From Geminicoccus sp036263595 (lineage in GTDB: Bacteria; Pseudomonadota; Alphaproteobacteria; Geminicoccales; Geminicoccaceae): a DNA stretch of 12,370 nucleotides. The position numbers and the translations under genes were made by a program. The notes beneath the pieces were generated by a model that had not been told where the DNA came from, ran no database searches, and saw nothing but the letters and a program-made list of their open reading frames with translations. Of this stretch, positions 6,642 to 12,370 are shown piece after piece; the first letter of the stretch is position 1, and every line of letters starts with the position of its first letter. The stretch is taken from contig NZ_DATAGQ010000220.1 in NCBI RefSeq assembly GCF_036263595.1, positions 1-12,370 on the forward strand, read 5' to 3'.

Positions 6642-7841
6642 GTGAACGGGATGGGCCGCCTGCGGGTCGGGCTGGCCGTGATCGGATTGTTCGGCCTCCT
6701 GTCCTGTGCGCCCGAGCGCGCGCCGGAAATCGACCGCGGCATGGCGCTGGAGCCGGTCGCCTTTGCCGATCTGGCGGATTGGCCAGGCACGGCCCCCTCG
6801 GCCGGCCTGAAGGCGTTCGTCGCCGGATGCGGGCGGATCGAGAAGGCCGACCCGAGCGCCCAGTTCGGCGGCAAGTCGTTCGCAGGGATCATTGCCGCCT
6901 GGCAGGATGCCTGCAGCGTGGCCCGCTCGACGCCGCCGGGCGACGATGCGGCAGCCCGCCTGTTCTTCGAGGAGAATTTTCGGCCTTTTGCGATCACGCA
7001 GGACGGCGAGCCGGATGGCCTGATCACCGGCTATTACGAGCCGCTCCTGAACGGGTCGCCGACGCCTACCGCGCGCTTCCGCGTGCCCCTGCATGCCCGG
7101 CCGGTCGATCTGGTCTCGGTCGATCTCGGCGAATTCTCGCCCGACCTGCAGGGCCGGCGCATCGCAGGCAAGGTCGTCGACGGCAAGCTGACGCTCTATC
7201 CCGATCGGGCGGCGATCGATTCGGGCGTGCTCGCCAGCCAGCAACTGGAATTGCTCTGGGTCGACGACCCGGTCGCCAAGTTCTTCCTGCAGATTCAGGG
7301 TTCGGGACGCGTCCGCCTGCCGGACGGCAGCGTCCAGCGGGTCGGCTATGCCGACCAGAACGGCCGGCTCTACCGCCCGATCGGGCGCGATCTGGTGCAG
7401 GCGGGCGAGATCAGCCAGGACCAGATTTCCCTGCAGACGATCCGCGCCTGGTTGGAAGCCCATCCCGAGCGCGCCGACGAACTCATGTGGAAGAACCCGT
7501 CCTACGTGTTCTTCCGCACGCTGCCGGACTTGGCCGACGACCAGGGTGCACCGGGTGCGCTTGGAATCCCGCTCACGGCCGGCCACTCGCTCGCCGTCGA
7601 CCGGTCCTTCTGGCCGCTGGGAGCGCCGATGTGGCTGGACACCAGCTATCCGCCGGAGGTCGGCGGCGCGCCGCTGCGCACCGTGGCGGTGGCCCAGGAC
7701 ACGGGTGGTGCCATCAAGGGCGCGGTGCGTGCCGACCTGTTCGTGGGCGTGGGCCCGCCGGCCGAGCGGATCGCCGGGCCGATGAAGAGCGGAGGCCGCC
7801 TCTGGATCCTCTTGCCGAACGGGATCCAGCCCGTCGGCTGA
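6642..7841 (+). CDS. mltA: Membrane-bound lytic murein transglycosylase A (lipoprotein)
   Basis: Outer-membrane lipoprotein that cleaves peptidoglycan glycan strands to 1,6-anhydromuropeptides. The N-terminal hydrophobic stretch ends in a lipobox LLSC, with lipidated Cys22. Family signatures follow: LITGYYEP, VPLHARP, ADQNGRLYRPIGR, and the 3D domain with AVAQDTGGAIKG (catalytic Asp353) and RADLFVGVG. The C-terminus is complete, and about 399 aa is normal for alphaproteobacterial MltA. The start is ambiguous: GTG 6627 would overlap the Tim44 stop, and GTG 6636, GTG 6642 and ATG 6651 are all in frame. I prefer GTG 6642 because the GGGG at 6631-6634 lies 7 nt upstream. The mature lipoprotein is the same for all of them. 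It is followed by a 72-nt gap and lutA. Confidence 0.96.
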   Translation: MNGMGRLRVGLAVIGLFGLLSCAPERAPEIDRGMALEPVAFADLADWPGTAPSAGLKAFVAGCGRIEKADPSAQFGGKSFAGIIAAWQDACSVARSTPPGDDAAARLFFEENFRPFAITQDGEPDGLITGYYEPLLNGSPTPTARFRVPLHARPVDLVSVDLGEFSPDLQGRRIAGKVVDGKLTLYPDRAAIDSGVLASQQLELLWVDDPVAKFFLQIQGSGRVRLPDGSVQRVGYADQNGRLYRPIGRDLVQAGEISQDQISLQTIRAWLEAHPERADELMWKNPSYVFFRTLPDLADDQGAPGALGIPLTAGHSLAVDRSFWPLGAPMWLDTSYPPEVGGAPLRTVAVAQDTGGAIKGAVRADLFVGVGPPAERIAGPMKSGGRLWILLPNGIQPVG

Positions 7842-7873
7842 CCCTCGGCCTTGTCCCGCTCCGTACCGGACGT

Positions 7874-7904
7874 TTGTTTCCCCGCCGGCTGAAAACGCTC
7901 TAAG
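7874..7904 (+). promoter_or_regulatory. Weak candidate promoter before lutA
   Basis: In the 72-nt mltA-lutA gap, TTGTTT (7874-7879) and TCTAAG (7899-7904) are spaced by 19 nt, longer than ideal. The -10 overlaps the AAGG ribosome site at 7902-7905, which sits 8 nt before the lutA ATG, so a transcript from here would be nearly leaderless and could not use that site. No clear operator is visible. Low confidence. Confidence 0.2.
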
Positions 7905-7913
7905 GTCCGCGCC

Positions 7914-8702
7914 ATGAGTTCCGCCGAATCGTCATCGCCAGCCCGGCCGCGGGTCGGCCTGTTCGTTACTTGCCTGGTCGACCTGTTCCGGCCTTCCGTG
8001 GGGTTTGCGTCGGTCAAGCTCCTCGAAGATGCCGGCTGCATCGTCGAGGTGCCGGACGCGCAGACCTGCTGTGGCCAGCCGGCCTTCAACTCCGGCGACC
8101 GTGCCACCACTGAGGCGCTGGTCCGCGGGCTTCTCGACGCGTTCGAGGGCTACGACTACGTCGTCGCACCTTCGGGCTCCTGTGCCGGGATGCTGCGCGC
8201 CCATGTGCCCGACCTGTTCGAGAACGACCCGGCCACCGCCGCGCGTGCCAGGGAATTTGCCGGGCGCTGCCACGAGCTGGTGAGCTTCCTGGTCGATGTG
8301 ATGCGGGTGGACAAGGTCACGGCCAGCCTGGAGCGGACCGCCACCTACCACGACAGCTGCTCGGGCCTGCGCGAACTGAAGGTGAAGCGCCAGCCGCGCC
8401 GGCTCCTGGCGGGCGTGGAGAAGCTGACGCTCGTCGAGATGGCCGAGCCGGAGGTGTGCTGCGGCTTCGGCGGGACGTTCTGCGTCAAGTACCCGCAGGT
8501 CTCCACCAGGATGGTCGAGAACAAGGTGCAGGACGCCGCCGCCACCGGTGCGGAACTGCTGCTGGCGGGCGACCTGGGCTGCCTGATGAACATGGCGGGC
8601 AAGCTCGAGCGGCAGGGCAGTCCCATCGAGGTCCGGCATGTCGCCGAGGTCCTTGCAGGCGACCTGAGCGCGCCGCCCATCGGCCGCCCGGCCGGCACCT
8701 GA
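7914..8702 (+). CDS. lutA: L-lactate utilization protein LutA (CCG-domain Fe-S oxidoreductase subunit)
   Basis: First subunit of the LutABC complex (YkgEFG type), which oxidises L-lactate to pyruvate. The 262-aa product has two cysteine-rich CCG domains. The first runs Cys20, then 31 residues, then Cys52-Cys53 in CCGQPAFNSG, then Cys90. The second runs Cys149, then 32 residues, then Cys182-Cys183 in CCGFGGTFC, and ends near Cys223. This CX31-32CC spacing is characteristic of heterodisulfide-reductase-like and glycolate-oxidase F-like iron-sulfur subunits, and both sets look complete. AAGG (7902-7905) lies 8 nt before the ATG, supporting the start. lutB follows after 19 nt. The protein is soluble, with no signal peptide. 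A glycolate-oxidase GlcF-type role is unlikely because LutB and LutC homologues follow. Confidence 0.94.
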   Translation: MSSAESSSPARPRVGLFVTCLVDLFRPSVGFASVKLLEDAGCIVEVPDAQTCCGQPAFNSGDRATTEALVRGLLDAFEGYDYVVAPSGSCAGMLRAHVPDLFENDPATAARAREFAGRCHELVSFLVDVMRVDKVTASLERTATYHDSCSGLRELKVKRQPRRLLAGVEKLTLVEMAEPEVCCGFGGTFCVKYPQVSTRMVENKVQDAAATGAELLLAGDLGCLMNMAGKLERQGSPIEVRHVAEVLAGDLSAPPIGRPAGT

Positions 8703-8721
8703 TCATCTGGAGTCCAGTCAC

Positions 8722-10134
8722 GTGCAGCCCACCAGCCTCGCCTTCCAGGCCAAAGCCACCGGCGCCCTGGCCGACGCAAACCTGCAAAAGGCGCTCGGCG
8801 GCATCAAGACCGGCTGGCAGCGCGGCCGGATCCTGGCGGCCGAGCGTCTCCCTGAGTTCGAGCAGCTGCGCGACCAGGCGCGCGACATCAAGAACCACGC
8901 ACTTGAGCATCTGGACTTCTATCTTGAGGCGTTCGAGGCGCGGGTGCTCGATGCCGGCGGCCATGTCCACTGGGCACGCGATGCCGCCGAGGCCCGTGCC
9001 ATCATCCAGGGCATCTGCCAGGACGTGAACGCCAGGACAGTCACCAAGTCCAAGTCGATGATCGCCGAGGAGATCGGCCTCAACGACCATCTGGAGGCGG
9101 CCGGCATCACGCCCGTCGAGACCGATCTCGGCGAGTACATCATCCAGCTGCGCAAGGAGCCGCCCTCGCATCTGGTGGGGCCCGCCGTCCACCTGACCAA
9201 GGACCAGGTGGCCGATCTCTTCGCCGAGACGCACCACCTGCCGCGCACGGACGACCCCGCCGAGCTGGTGGGTCAGGCTCGCACCGTGCTGCGCCAGAAA
9301 TACCTGGCGGCCGATGTCGGCATCACCGGCGCCAACTTCCTGATCGCCGAGACCGGCTCGGCCATCACCGTCACCAACGAGGGCAATGCCGAGCTGACCC
9401 AGGGCCTGCCACGTGTCCATGTGGTCATCGCCAGCCTGGAGAAGGTGATCCCGTCCATGGAGGACGCGTTCACCCTTTTGCGCGTGCTGGCCCGCTCGGC
9501 GACCGGCCAGGAGTTCTCGACCTACACGACAGTGATGACCGGTCCGAAGCGGCCGGACGACCATGACGGTCCCGAGCAGTTCCATGTCGTGCTGCTCGAC
9601 AATGGCCGCACCAGGATGATCGGGTCGAAGTTCCAGGACATGCTGCGCTGCATCCGCTGCGGCGCCTGCATGAACAACTGCCCGGTCTATCTGGCGGCCG
9701 GCGGCCATGCCTATGGCTGGGTCTATGTCGGGCCGATGGGCTCGGTGCTGACGCCGCAGTTCGTGGGCATCGACCAGGCCCACACCCTGCCGAACGCGTC
9801 GACCTTCTGCGGACGCTGCGAGGAGGTTTGCCCGGTCCGGATCCCCCTGCCCAACCTGATGCGCCATTGGCGTGACGAGCAGTTCAAGCGCCAGCTGGTG
9901 CCGGCCACCTATCGCTACGGGCTGAACGTCTGGGGTTTCGTCGCCAAGCGGCCGGCCCTGTACCGGATGGCCACGCGGATCGCGATGGGCCTGCTGGGTG
10001 CTGTGGGCAAAAAGCGCGGCAAGTTCGCCTCCCTGCCGCTCGCCAAGGGCTGGACCGCCAGCCGCGACCTGCCGGCACCGCAGGGCGGGACCTTCATGCA
10101 GCAATGGAAGCAGCGCCAGGGGACCCGGCATTGA
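8722..10134 (+). CDS. lutB: L-lactate utilization protein LutB (iron-sulfur subunit)
   Basis: A 470-aa iron-sulfur subunit of the lactate-oxidising LutABC complex. The N-terminal two-thirds form the LUD (DUF162) domain, with the conserved VGITGANFLIAETGSA segment. A ferredoxin-like 4Fe-4S pair follows: Cys310, Cys313, Cys316 and Cys320 in CIRCGACMNNCPVY, and Cys363, Cys366 and Cys370 in CGRCEEVCPVRIPLP. A conserved LutB C-terminal region (about 400-470) completes the protein. It starts at GTG 8722, with GGAG (8709-8712) 9 nt upstream, and no ATG alternative is suitable. Its TGA overlaps the TTG start of lutC, so the two subunits are probably made in step. Length is normal for the family (about 460-480 aa). 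Electron acceptor is not evident from the sequence. Confidence 0.95.
   Translation: MQPTSLAFQAKATGALADANLQKALGGIKTGWQRGRILAAERLPEFEQLRDQARDIKNHALEHLDFYLEAFEARVLDAGGHVHWARDAAEARAIIQGICQDVNARTVTKSKSMIAEEIGLNDHLEAAGITPVETDLGEYIIQLRKEPPSHLVGPAVHLTKDQVADLFAETHHLPRTDDPAELVGQARTVLRQKYLAADVGITGANFLIAETGSAITVTNEGNAELTQGLPRVHVVIASLEKVIPSMEDAFTLLRVLARSATGQEFSTYTTVMTGPKRPDDHDGPEQFHVVLLDNGRTRMIGSKFQDMLRCIRCGACMNNCPVYLAAGGHAYGWVYVGPMGSVLTPQFVGIDQAHTLPNASTFCGRCEEVCPVRIPLPNLMRHWRDEQFKRQLVPATYRYGLNVWGFVAKRPALYRMATRIAMGLLGAVGKKRGKFASLPLAKGWTASRDLPAPQGGTFMQQWKQRQGTRH
10118..10123 (+). promoter_or_regulatory. Ribosome binding site that fixes the lutC start at TTG
   Basis: AGGGGA lies inside the end of lutB, 7 nt before TTG 10131. 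The only in-frame ATG (10104) lies 14 nt upstream of this site and has no comparable match before it, so the site supports the rare TTG start and a TTGA overlap with the lutB stop. Confidence 0.6.
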
Positions 10135-10826
10135 CCGCCAGCAGCCGCGGCCGTGACGCGATCCTGGGACGGCTTCGCGAGATCTACGACCGCACGCCCG
10201 AGCGTGAGGCGGAGGCGATCGCCGCGGTCGAGCAGCGCGTCTTCCACCCCACCCCCAACCTCATTCCCGCCCGGGGCCAGCTCGACCTTGAAGGACGGAT
10301 CGAGCTGTTCACGACGATGGCGCGCAACGTCCAGGCCGAGGTGGAGCGCCTGCCGACGCTGGGCGACGTGCCGGGTGCCGTGGCCTCGTTCCTGCGTCGC
10401 CACAACCTGCCGCAGAAGATCGTGGCGGTGCCGGACCCGCTCCTGCGGCGTGCCGGCTTCGAGCGGCAGCCGCTGCTCCGCGTCCGGTTCGGCGATCCGG
10501 AGGAAACCGACGCGGTCGGGCTGACCCTGGCCTTTGCCGGCGTCGCCGAGACCGGCACGCTGATGCTGTGCTCCTCGCCCGAGCGTCCCACGCTCATGGC
10601 GTTCCTGCCGGAGAACAGCCTGATCGTCCTGCCGACCGCGGAGATCCACGGCGCCTACGAGCAGGCCTGGCAGAGGCTGCGGGCAACGTTCGGCAGCCCG
10701 CCCCGCTCGGTGAACTTCGTGACCGGGCCGTCCCGGACCGGCGACATCGCCCAGAAGCTGGAACTGGGCGCGCATGGCCCCAGGCGGCTGCAGGTGCTGC
10801 TGGTCGACGACCTCGGCCCGGCCTGA
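10131..10826 (+). CDS. lutC: L-lactate utilization protein LutC
   Basis: Third subunit of the LutABC complex, 231 aa, belonging to the LUD (DUF162) family. The recognisable core is LTLAFAGVAETGTLML, with a following ENSLIVLPTAEIHGAYEQAW stretch and the C-terminal FVTGPSRTGDIAQKLELGAHGP, the usual end of LutC proteins. The N-terminal helix SRGRDAILGRLREIY is typical. No cysteine cluster is expected here, and none is present. Start: TTG 10131 with AGGGGA 7 nt upstream; ATG 10104 would add nine residues and overlap lutB by 31 nt. The TTG overlaps the lutB stop. The smr gene begins 10 nt after its stop, so the two are likely on one transcript although their functions look unrelated. No permease or GntR-type regulator gene accompanies the cluster in this window. 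Confidence 0.93.
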   Translation: MTASSRGRDAILGRLREIYDRTPEREAEAIAAVEQRVFHPTPNLIPARGQLDLEGRIELFTTMARNVQAEVERLPTLGDVPGAVASFLRRHNLPQKIVAVPDPLLRRAGFERQPLLRVRFGDPEETDAVGLTLAFAGVAETGTLMLCSSPERPTLMAFLPENSLIVLPTAEIHGAYEQAWQRLRATFGSPPRSVNFVTGPSRTGDIAQKLELGAHGPRRLQVLLVDDLGPA

Positions 10827-10835
10827 TCCGGAACG

Positions 10836-11462
10836 ATGCGCCGACCCCGCCTGCCTTCTGCCGACGAGGCGGCGCTCTGGCGCAACCATGTGCGCGACGT
10901 GCTGCCGCTGGAGCGCGATCCTGCCCTGACGGCTCTGCCGGTTCCGGCTGCACCGCCCGCCGCCGTCACGAGTCCCGGTCCGCCGGTCGAGGCAAAGAAG
11001 CAGGCGAAAAAGACACCGGCGAAGCAGGATCCATCGGCCAGCAAGCCCACCCCGACGGTGACGGTCAGCCCCAGGCCGGTGCCACTCCCTGCCGTCACCA
11101 GGCGCGCTACCCGGCGGGCCGACCGCACAGGCCCCGTCGACATCGACCGGCGCTCTTGGCAGCGGCTGCATCGCGGCGAGATGGTGATCGAATCGCGCCT
11201 CGACCTGCATGGCCTCACGCAGATCGCGGCCTATGACCGGCTCGTGGCCTTCATCGACCACGCCTGGCGCGTGGGCTCGCGCTGCGTGCTGGTCATCACT
11301 GGCCGCGGGACCGCCGATGTCGGCATCCTCCGGACGATGACGCCGCGCTGGCTGGACGAGATCCCCATGCGCGACAAGGTCCTGGCCTATTCGCAGGCCA
11401 AGACCCACCACGGCGGCGCAGGTGCGCTTTATGTGCTGATCCGGCGCAGGCGCCTCGACTAG
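10836..11462 (+). CDS. Smr-domain protein (MutS2-type nuclease domain)
   Basis: A 208-aa protein with a C-terminal Smr domain (about residues 118-205). Landmarks are LDLHG at 122-126, VITGRG at 153-158 and HHGGAGALYVLIRR at 191-204. Smr domains act as nicking or RNA endonucleases in MutS2, SmrB and relatives, and the key LDxHG and GxGxHxxG-like motifs are essentially present. The N-terminal 100 residues are a low-complexity Pro/Ala/Lys linker (about 35-85) after a short helix with ALWRNHVRDV, as usual for the alphaproteobacterial Smr proteins that sit near mltA. ATG 10836 lies 10 nt after lutC, with a short GGAA (10830-10833) only 2 nt away, a poor ribosome site, so coupling to lutC translation is possible. 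The cellular target is unknown. Confidence 0.92.
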   Translation: MRRPRLPSADEAALWRNHVRDVLPLERDPALTALPVPAAPPAAVTSPGPPVEAKKQAKKTPAKQDPSASKPTPTVTVSPRPVPLPAVTRRATRRADRTGPVDIDRRSWQRLHRGEMVIESRLDLHGLTQIAAYDRLVAFIDHAWRVGSRCVLVITGRGTADVGILRTMTPRWLDEIPMRDKVLAYSQAKTHHGGAGALYVLIRRRRLD

Positions 11463-11467
11463 GCGCC
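11449..11467 (+). terminator. GC-rich hairpin at the smr stop codon, possible terminator
   Basis: GGCGCCT (11449-11455) and AGGCGCC (11461-11467) form a perfect 7-bp stem with a 5-nt loop that contains most of the TAG stop. No T-run follows on either strand, so intrinsic termination is doubtful. It lies in the convergent gap between smr and the small minus-strand gene and could serve either direction or protect the 3' end. Confidence 0.35.
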
Positions 11468-11484
11468 GGCCGAACGCCCGCTTC

Positions 11485-11682
11485 TCAGTACAGGGCGCAG
11501 GCGCAGAACACGCGGGCGCCGGGCAGTTTCGACATCAGTTCCTTGGCCTCGGCAATCGTCGAGACGATCATCTCGCCGCTCGTATGCACCACACGAAATT
11601 TCTGCTCGTCATGCTCGCGCTGGCCGGCCGCCAATGGGGCCGGCTGACTAGCCGCATCTTCATTCGCTTCCTGAACAACCAC
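11485..11682 (-). CDS. Small conserved-looking protein, function unknown
   Basis: A 65-aa frame I do not recognise. The N-terminal half is polar and acidic (QEANEDAA, then GQREHDEQ). The second half looks structured, with FRVVHTSGEMIVSTIAEA, KELMSKLPGARVF and a final CACALY with two cysteines. Codons in the second half are strongly G/C-ending, as in real genes here. I prefer GTG 11682, which has GGAG (11691-11694) 8 nt upstream; ATG 11703 in the same frame adds seven residues but lacks a ribosome site. It converges on smr. On its 5' side is an AT-rich stretch with an inverted repeat about 100 nt upstream. No membrane segment or signal peptide is seen. Chance ORF remains possible, but codon bias and the start signal favour a gene. 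Confidence 0.6.
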   Translation of the reverse strand: MVVQEANEDAASQPAPLAAGQREHDEQKFRVVHTSGEMIVSTIAEAKELMSKLPGARVFCACALY

Positions 11683-11779
11683 CTGCCTGACTCCGTGAAT
11701 CATCAGTCAACGACAAAATATGCTTCCGAACGAACAATGCAAGCATTGGCCGAATGCGCTCATACCCGGCAGCTCAAGT

Positions 11780-11797
11780 TGTCACAGAAATGTGACA
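11780..11797. repeat. Perfect inverted repeat TGTCACA-N4-TGTGACA, candidate operator
   Basis: Two perfect 7-bp arms, TGTCACA and TGTGACA, flank GAAA. As DNA this is an 18-bp dyad suited to a dimeric regulator. As RNA on the plus strand it would be a stem closed by a GAAA (GNRA) tetraloop. It lies about 100 nt upstream of the small minus-strand gene and about 300 nt before the SDR gene. No T-run follows, so it does not look like a terminator. The half-site resembles the TGTGA of CRP/FNR-type sites, but in the opposite arrangement. Confidence 0.5.
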
Positions 11798-11830
11798 GCT
11801 AGTTCATGGTAAAAGAATAGCGTTGCTGAC

Positions 11831-11844
11831 TTCATCCTGATGAA
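11831..11844. repeat. Short inverted repeat TTCATC-N2-GATGAA
   Basis: Six-base perfect arms (11831-11836 and 11839-11844) separated by two bases, in the AT-rich stretch 34 nt after the 7-bp dyad. It could be a binding site, or part of a composite regulatory region with its neighbour. Too short to be sure it is not chance. Confidence 0.3.
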
Positions 11845-12021
11845 TGAGTTCTTCAACGGTTCATTTAACTCTTTCTTCAGCATCATCAACGCAAGCGACA
11901 CCCCTGCAGCCGGGACAGGACGCAGTGCCGGCCAGGCCGGGAGCCATTTTCTATCGCTCGTCTGCGCGCGATCGCGAAGGCCGGCAAGCGGCAAGCCTGC
12001 GGACTGGCCCGCCGGCTTCCC

Positions 12022-12042
12022 GTTCCATGTCGGCCATGGAAC
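12022..12042. repeat. Inverted repeat with 8-bp arms upstream of the SDR gene, candidate operator
   Basis: Arms GTTCCATG (12022-12029) and CATGGAAC (12035-12042) are perfectly complementary around a 5-base centre. The dyad ends 60 nt before the SDR start codon, a position suited to a repressor or activator site. No regulator gene lies between the dyad and the SDR gene, so if it is an operator its protein is encoded elsewhere. An RNA hairpin in the leader is the other reading. Confidence 0.4.
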
Positions 12043-12102
12043 AGCCCGGTCGCCGGTGCTACCGCCTTCCCGGACAAGCACGAATGGCCGGGGAGGCAGG
12101 AG

Positions 12103-12370
12103 ATGGAGCGCACGTTGGACGGCAGGATCGCGATCATCACGGGCGGCACGCAGGGCCTGGGAGAGACCACCGCGCGGCTCTTCGCCGAACGGGGAGCGGC
12201 GGGCCTGGTCCTGTCCGGCCGCAACAGGGAGCGGGGCGAGGCGGTTGCGAAGGATCTCAGTGCGGGAGGCTGCCGCACGGTGTTCGTGGCAGGCGATCTG
12301 GGCGACCTGGACGCGGTGCGGCAGGTGACGGCCGCGGCCGACTCCACCTTCGGCAAGCTCCATGCGCTGG
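12103..12370 (+). CDS. Short-chain dehydrogenase/reductase, N-terminal part only
   Basis: The first 89 residues of a classical SDR NAD(P)-dependent oxidoreductase; the rest lies beyond the window. The Rossmann nucleotide-binding motif TGGTQGLG is at residues 13-20, the second strand ends in LSGRNRERG (Arg40, basic, leaning to NADP), and Asp65 in VAGDLGD is the conserved adenine-binding position. The catalytic Tyr-x3-Lys is not reached, so substrate and completeness cannot be judged. ATG 12103 has GGGAGG (12091-12096) 6 nt upstream, a strong ribosome site. It is preceded by about 400 bases without a clear gene and probably begins its own transcript, with the inverted repeat at 12022-12042 in its upstream region. 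Confidence 0.9.
   Translation, partial: MERTLDGRIAIITGGTQGLGETTARLFAERGAAGLVLSGRNRERGEAVAKDLSAGGCRTVFVAGDLGDLDAVRQVTAAADSTFGKLHAL

Larger units (their letters stand above)
11704..12102. other. About 400 bases without a convincing gene; first part AT-rich
   Basis: By hand count, 11701-11880 is about 43% GC (78 of 180), against an estimated two-thirds or more in the rest of the window. The stretch holds three clean inverted repeats (listed separately) and a few short direct repeats such as TTCTTCA. From about 11900 onward the GC content rises again, but I see no coding frame on either strand that fits codon bias. No tRNA, transposase remnant or integrase site was recognised. It probably holds the promoters of the small minus-strand gene and of the SDR gene, and may mark an old insertion or deletion point. 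Confidence 0.6.

Noticed and set aside
8485..10131. Long minus-strand frame of 548 codons
   Set aside because: Antisense to lutB, whose iron-sulfur motifs are clear.
11584..11802. Plus-strand 72-codon frame opposite the small minus-strand gene
   Set aside because: Codon use is unlike the neighbours, there is no ribosome site, and the opposite strand has better coding signals.
11840..12328. Plus-strand 162-codon frame leading into the SDR gene
   Set aside because: No ribosome site; the second half is an Arg/Pro/Ser-rich out-of-frame reading of the SDR gene and the first half is low-complexity Phe/Asn/Ser.
1..12370. CRISPR array, transposon, prophage, toxin-antitoxin or defence system
   Set aside because: No regularly spaced repeats, transposase, integrase, phage structural genes or paired toxin-antitoxin genes were seen.

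Overview
The window is a high-GC, densely coded chromosomal segment from an alphaproteobacterium, probably of the Rhodospirillales/Geminicoccaceae type. The taxonomic guess is inferred from gene content and order: a MarR/OmpR pair of the PetP/PetR type divergent from a branched-chain aminotransferase, a secB, fxsA, Tim44-domain and mltA neighbourhood, and an Smr-domain gene nearby. No rRNA, tRNA, CRISPR array, insertion sequence or phage gene is visible. Both ends cut genes: a sensor histidine kinase on the left and a short-chain dehydrogenase on the right.

Left block (1-1975, minus strand): a MarR-family regulator (PetP-like), an OmpR-family response regulator (PetR-like, 4-nt overlap) and an EnvZ-type histidine kinase truncated at the window edge just after its phospho-acceptor histidine. 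Divergent from it (2121-3568, plus strand) are ilvE and a LOG-family nucleotide hydrolase-like gene, probably one transcript. A small predicted membrane protein (3647-3862) follows.

Central block: on the minus strand lie fxsA, a histidine-phosphatase family gene and secB (5726 down to 3918). Divergent from fxsA are a Tim44-domain membrane protein and the lytic transglycosylase lipoprotein MltA (5905-7841). This is an envelope and secretion neighbourhood: the SecB export chaperone, inner-membrane FxsA, a membrane-anchored Tim44 protein and a peptidoglycan-cleaving lipoprotein. A good sigma70-like promoter for the Tim44-mltA pair sits in the fxsA/Tim44 gap.

Right block: a complete lutABC set (7914-10826) for L-lactate oxidation, tightly coupled, lies between mltA and the Smr-domain gene (10836-11462). 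In many alphaproteobacteria I expect mltA and the smr gene to be next to each other, so this looks like an insertion of a metabolic operon into that neighbourhood. After a hairpin at the smr stop codon comes a small minus-strand gene (11485-11682), then about 400 bases without a convincing gene. The first part of that stretch is markedly AT-rich (about 43% GC by hand count) and carries three clean inverted repeats. The SDR gene then begins.

Most of the window is recognisable core and metabolic content. I do not see a clear previously undescribed system. The least explained parts are the two small ORFs and the AT-rich, repeat-bearing stretch at 11704-12102.
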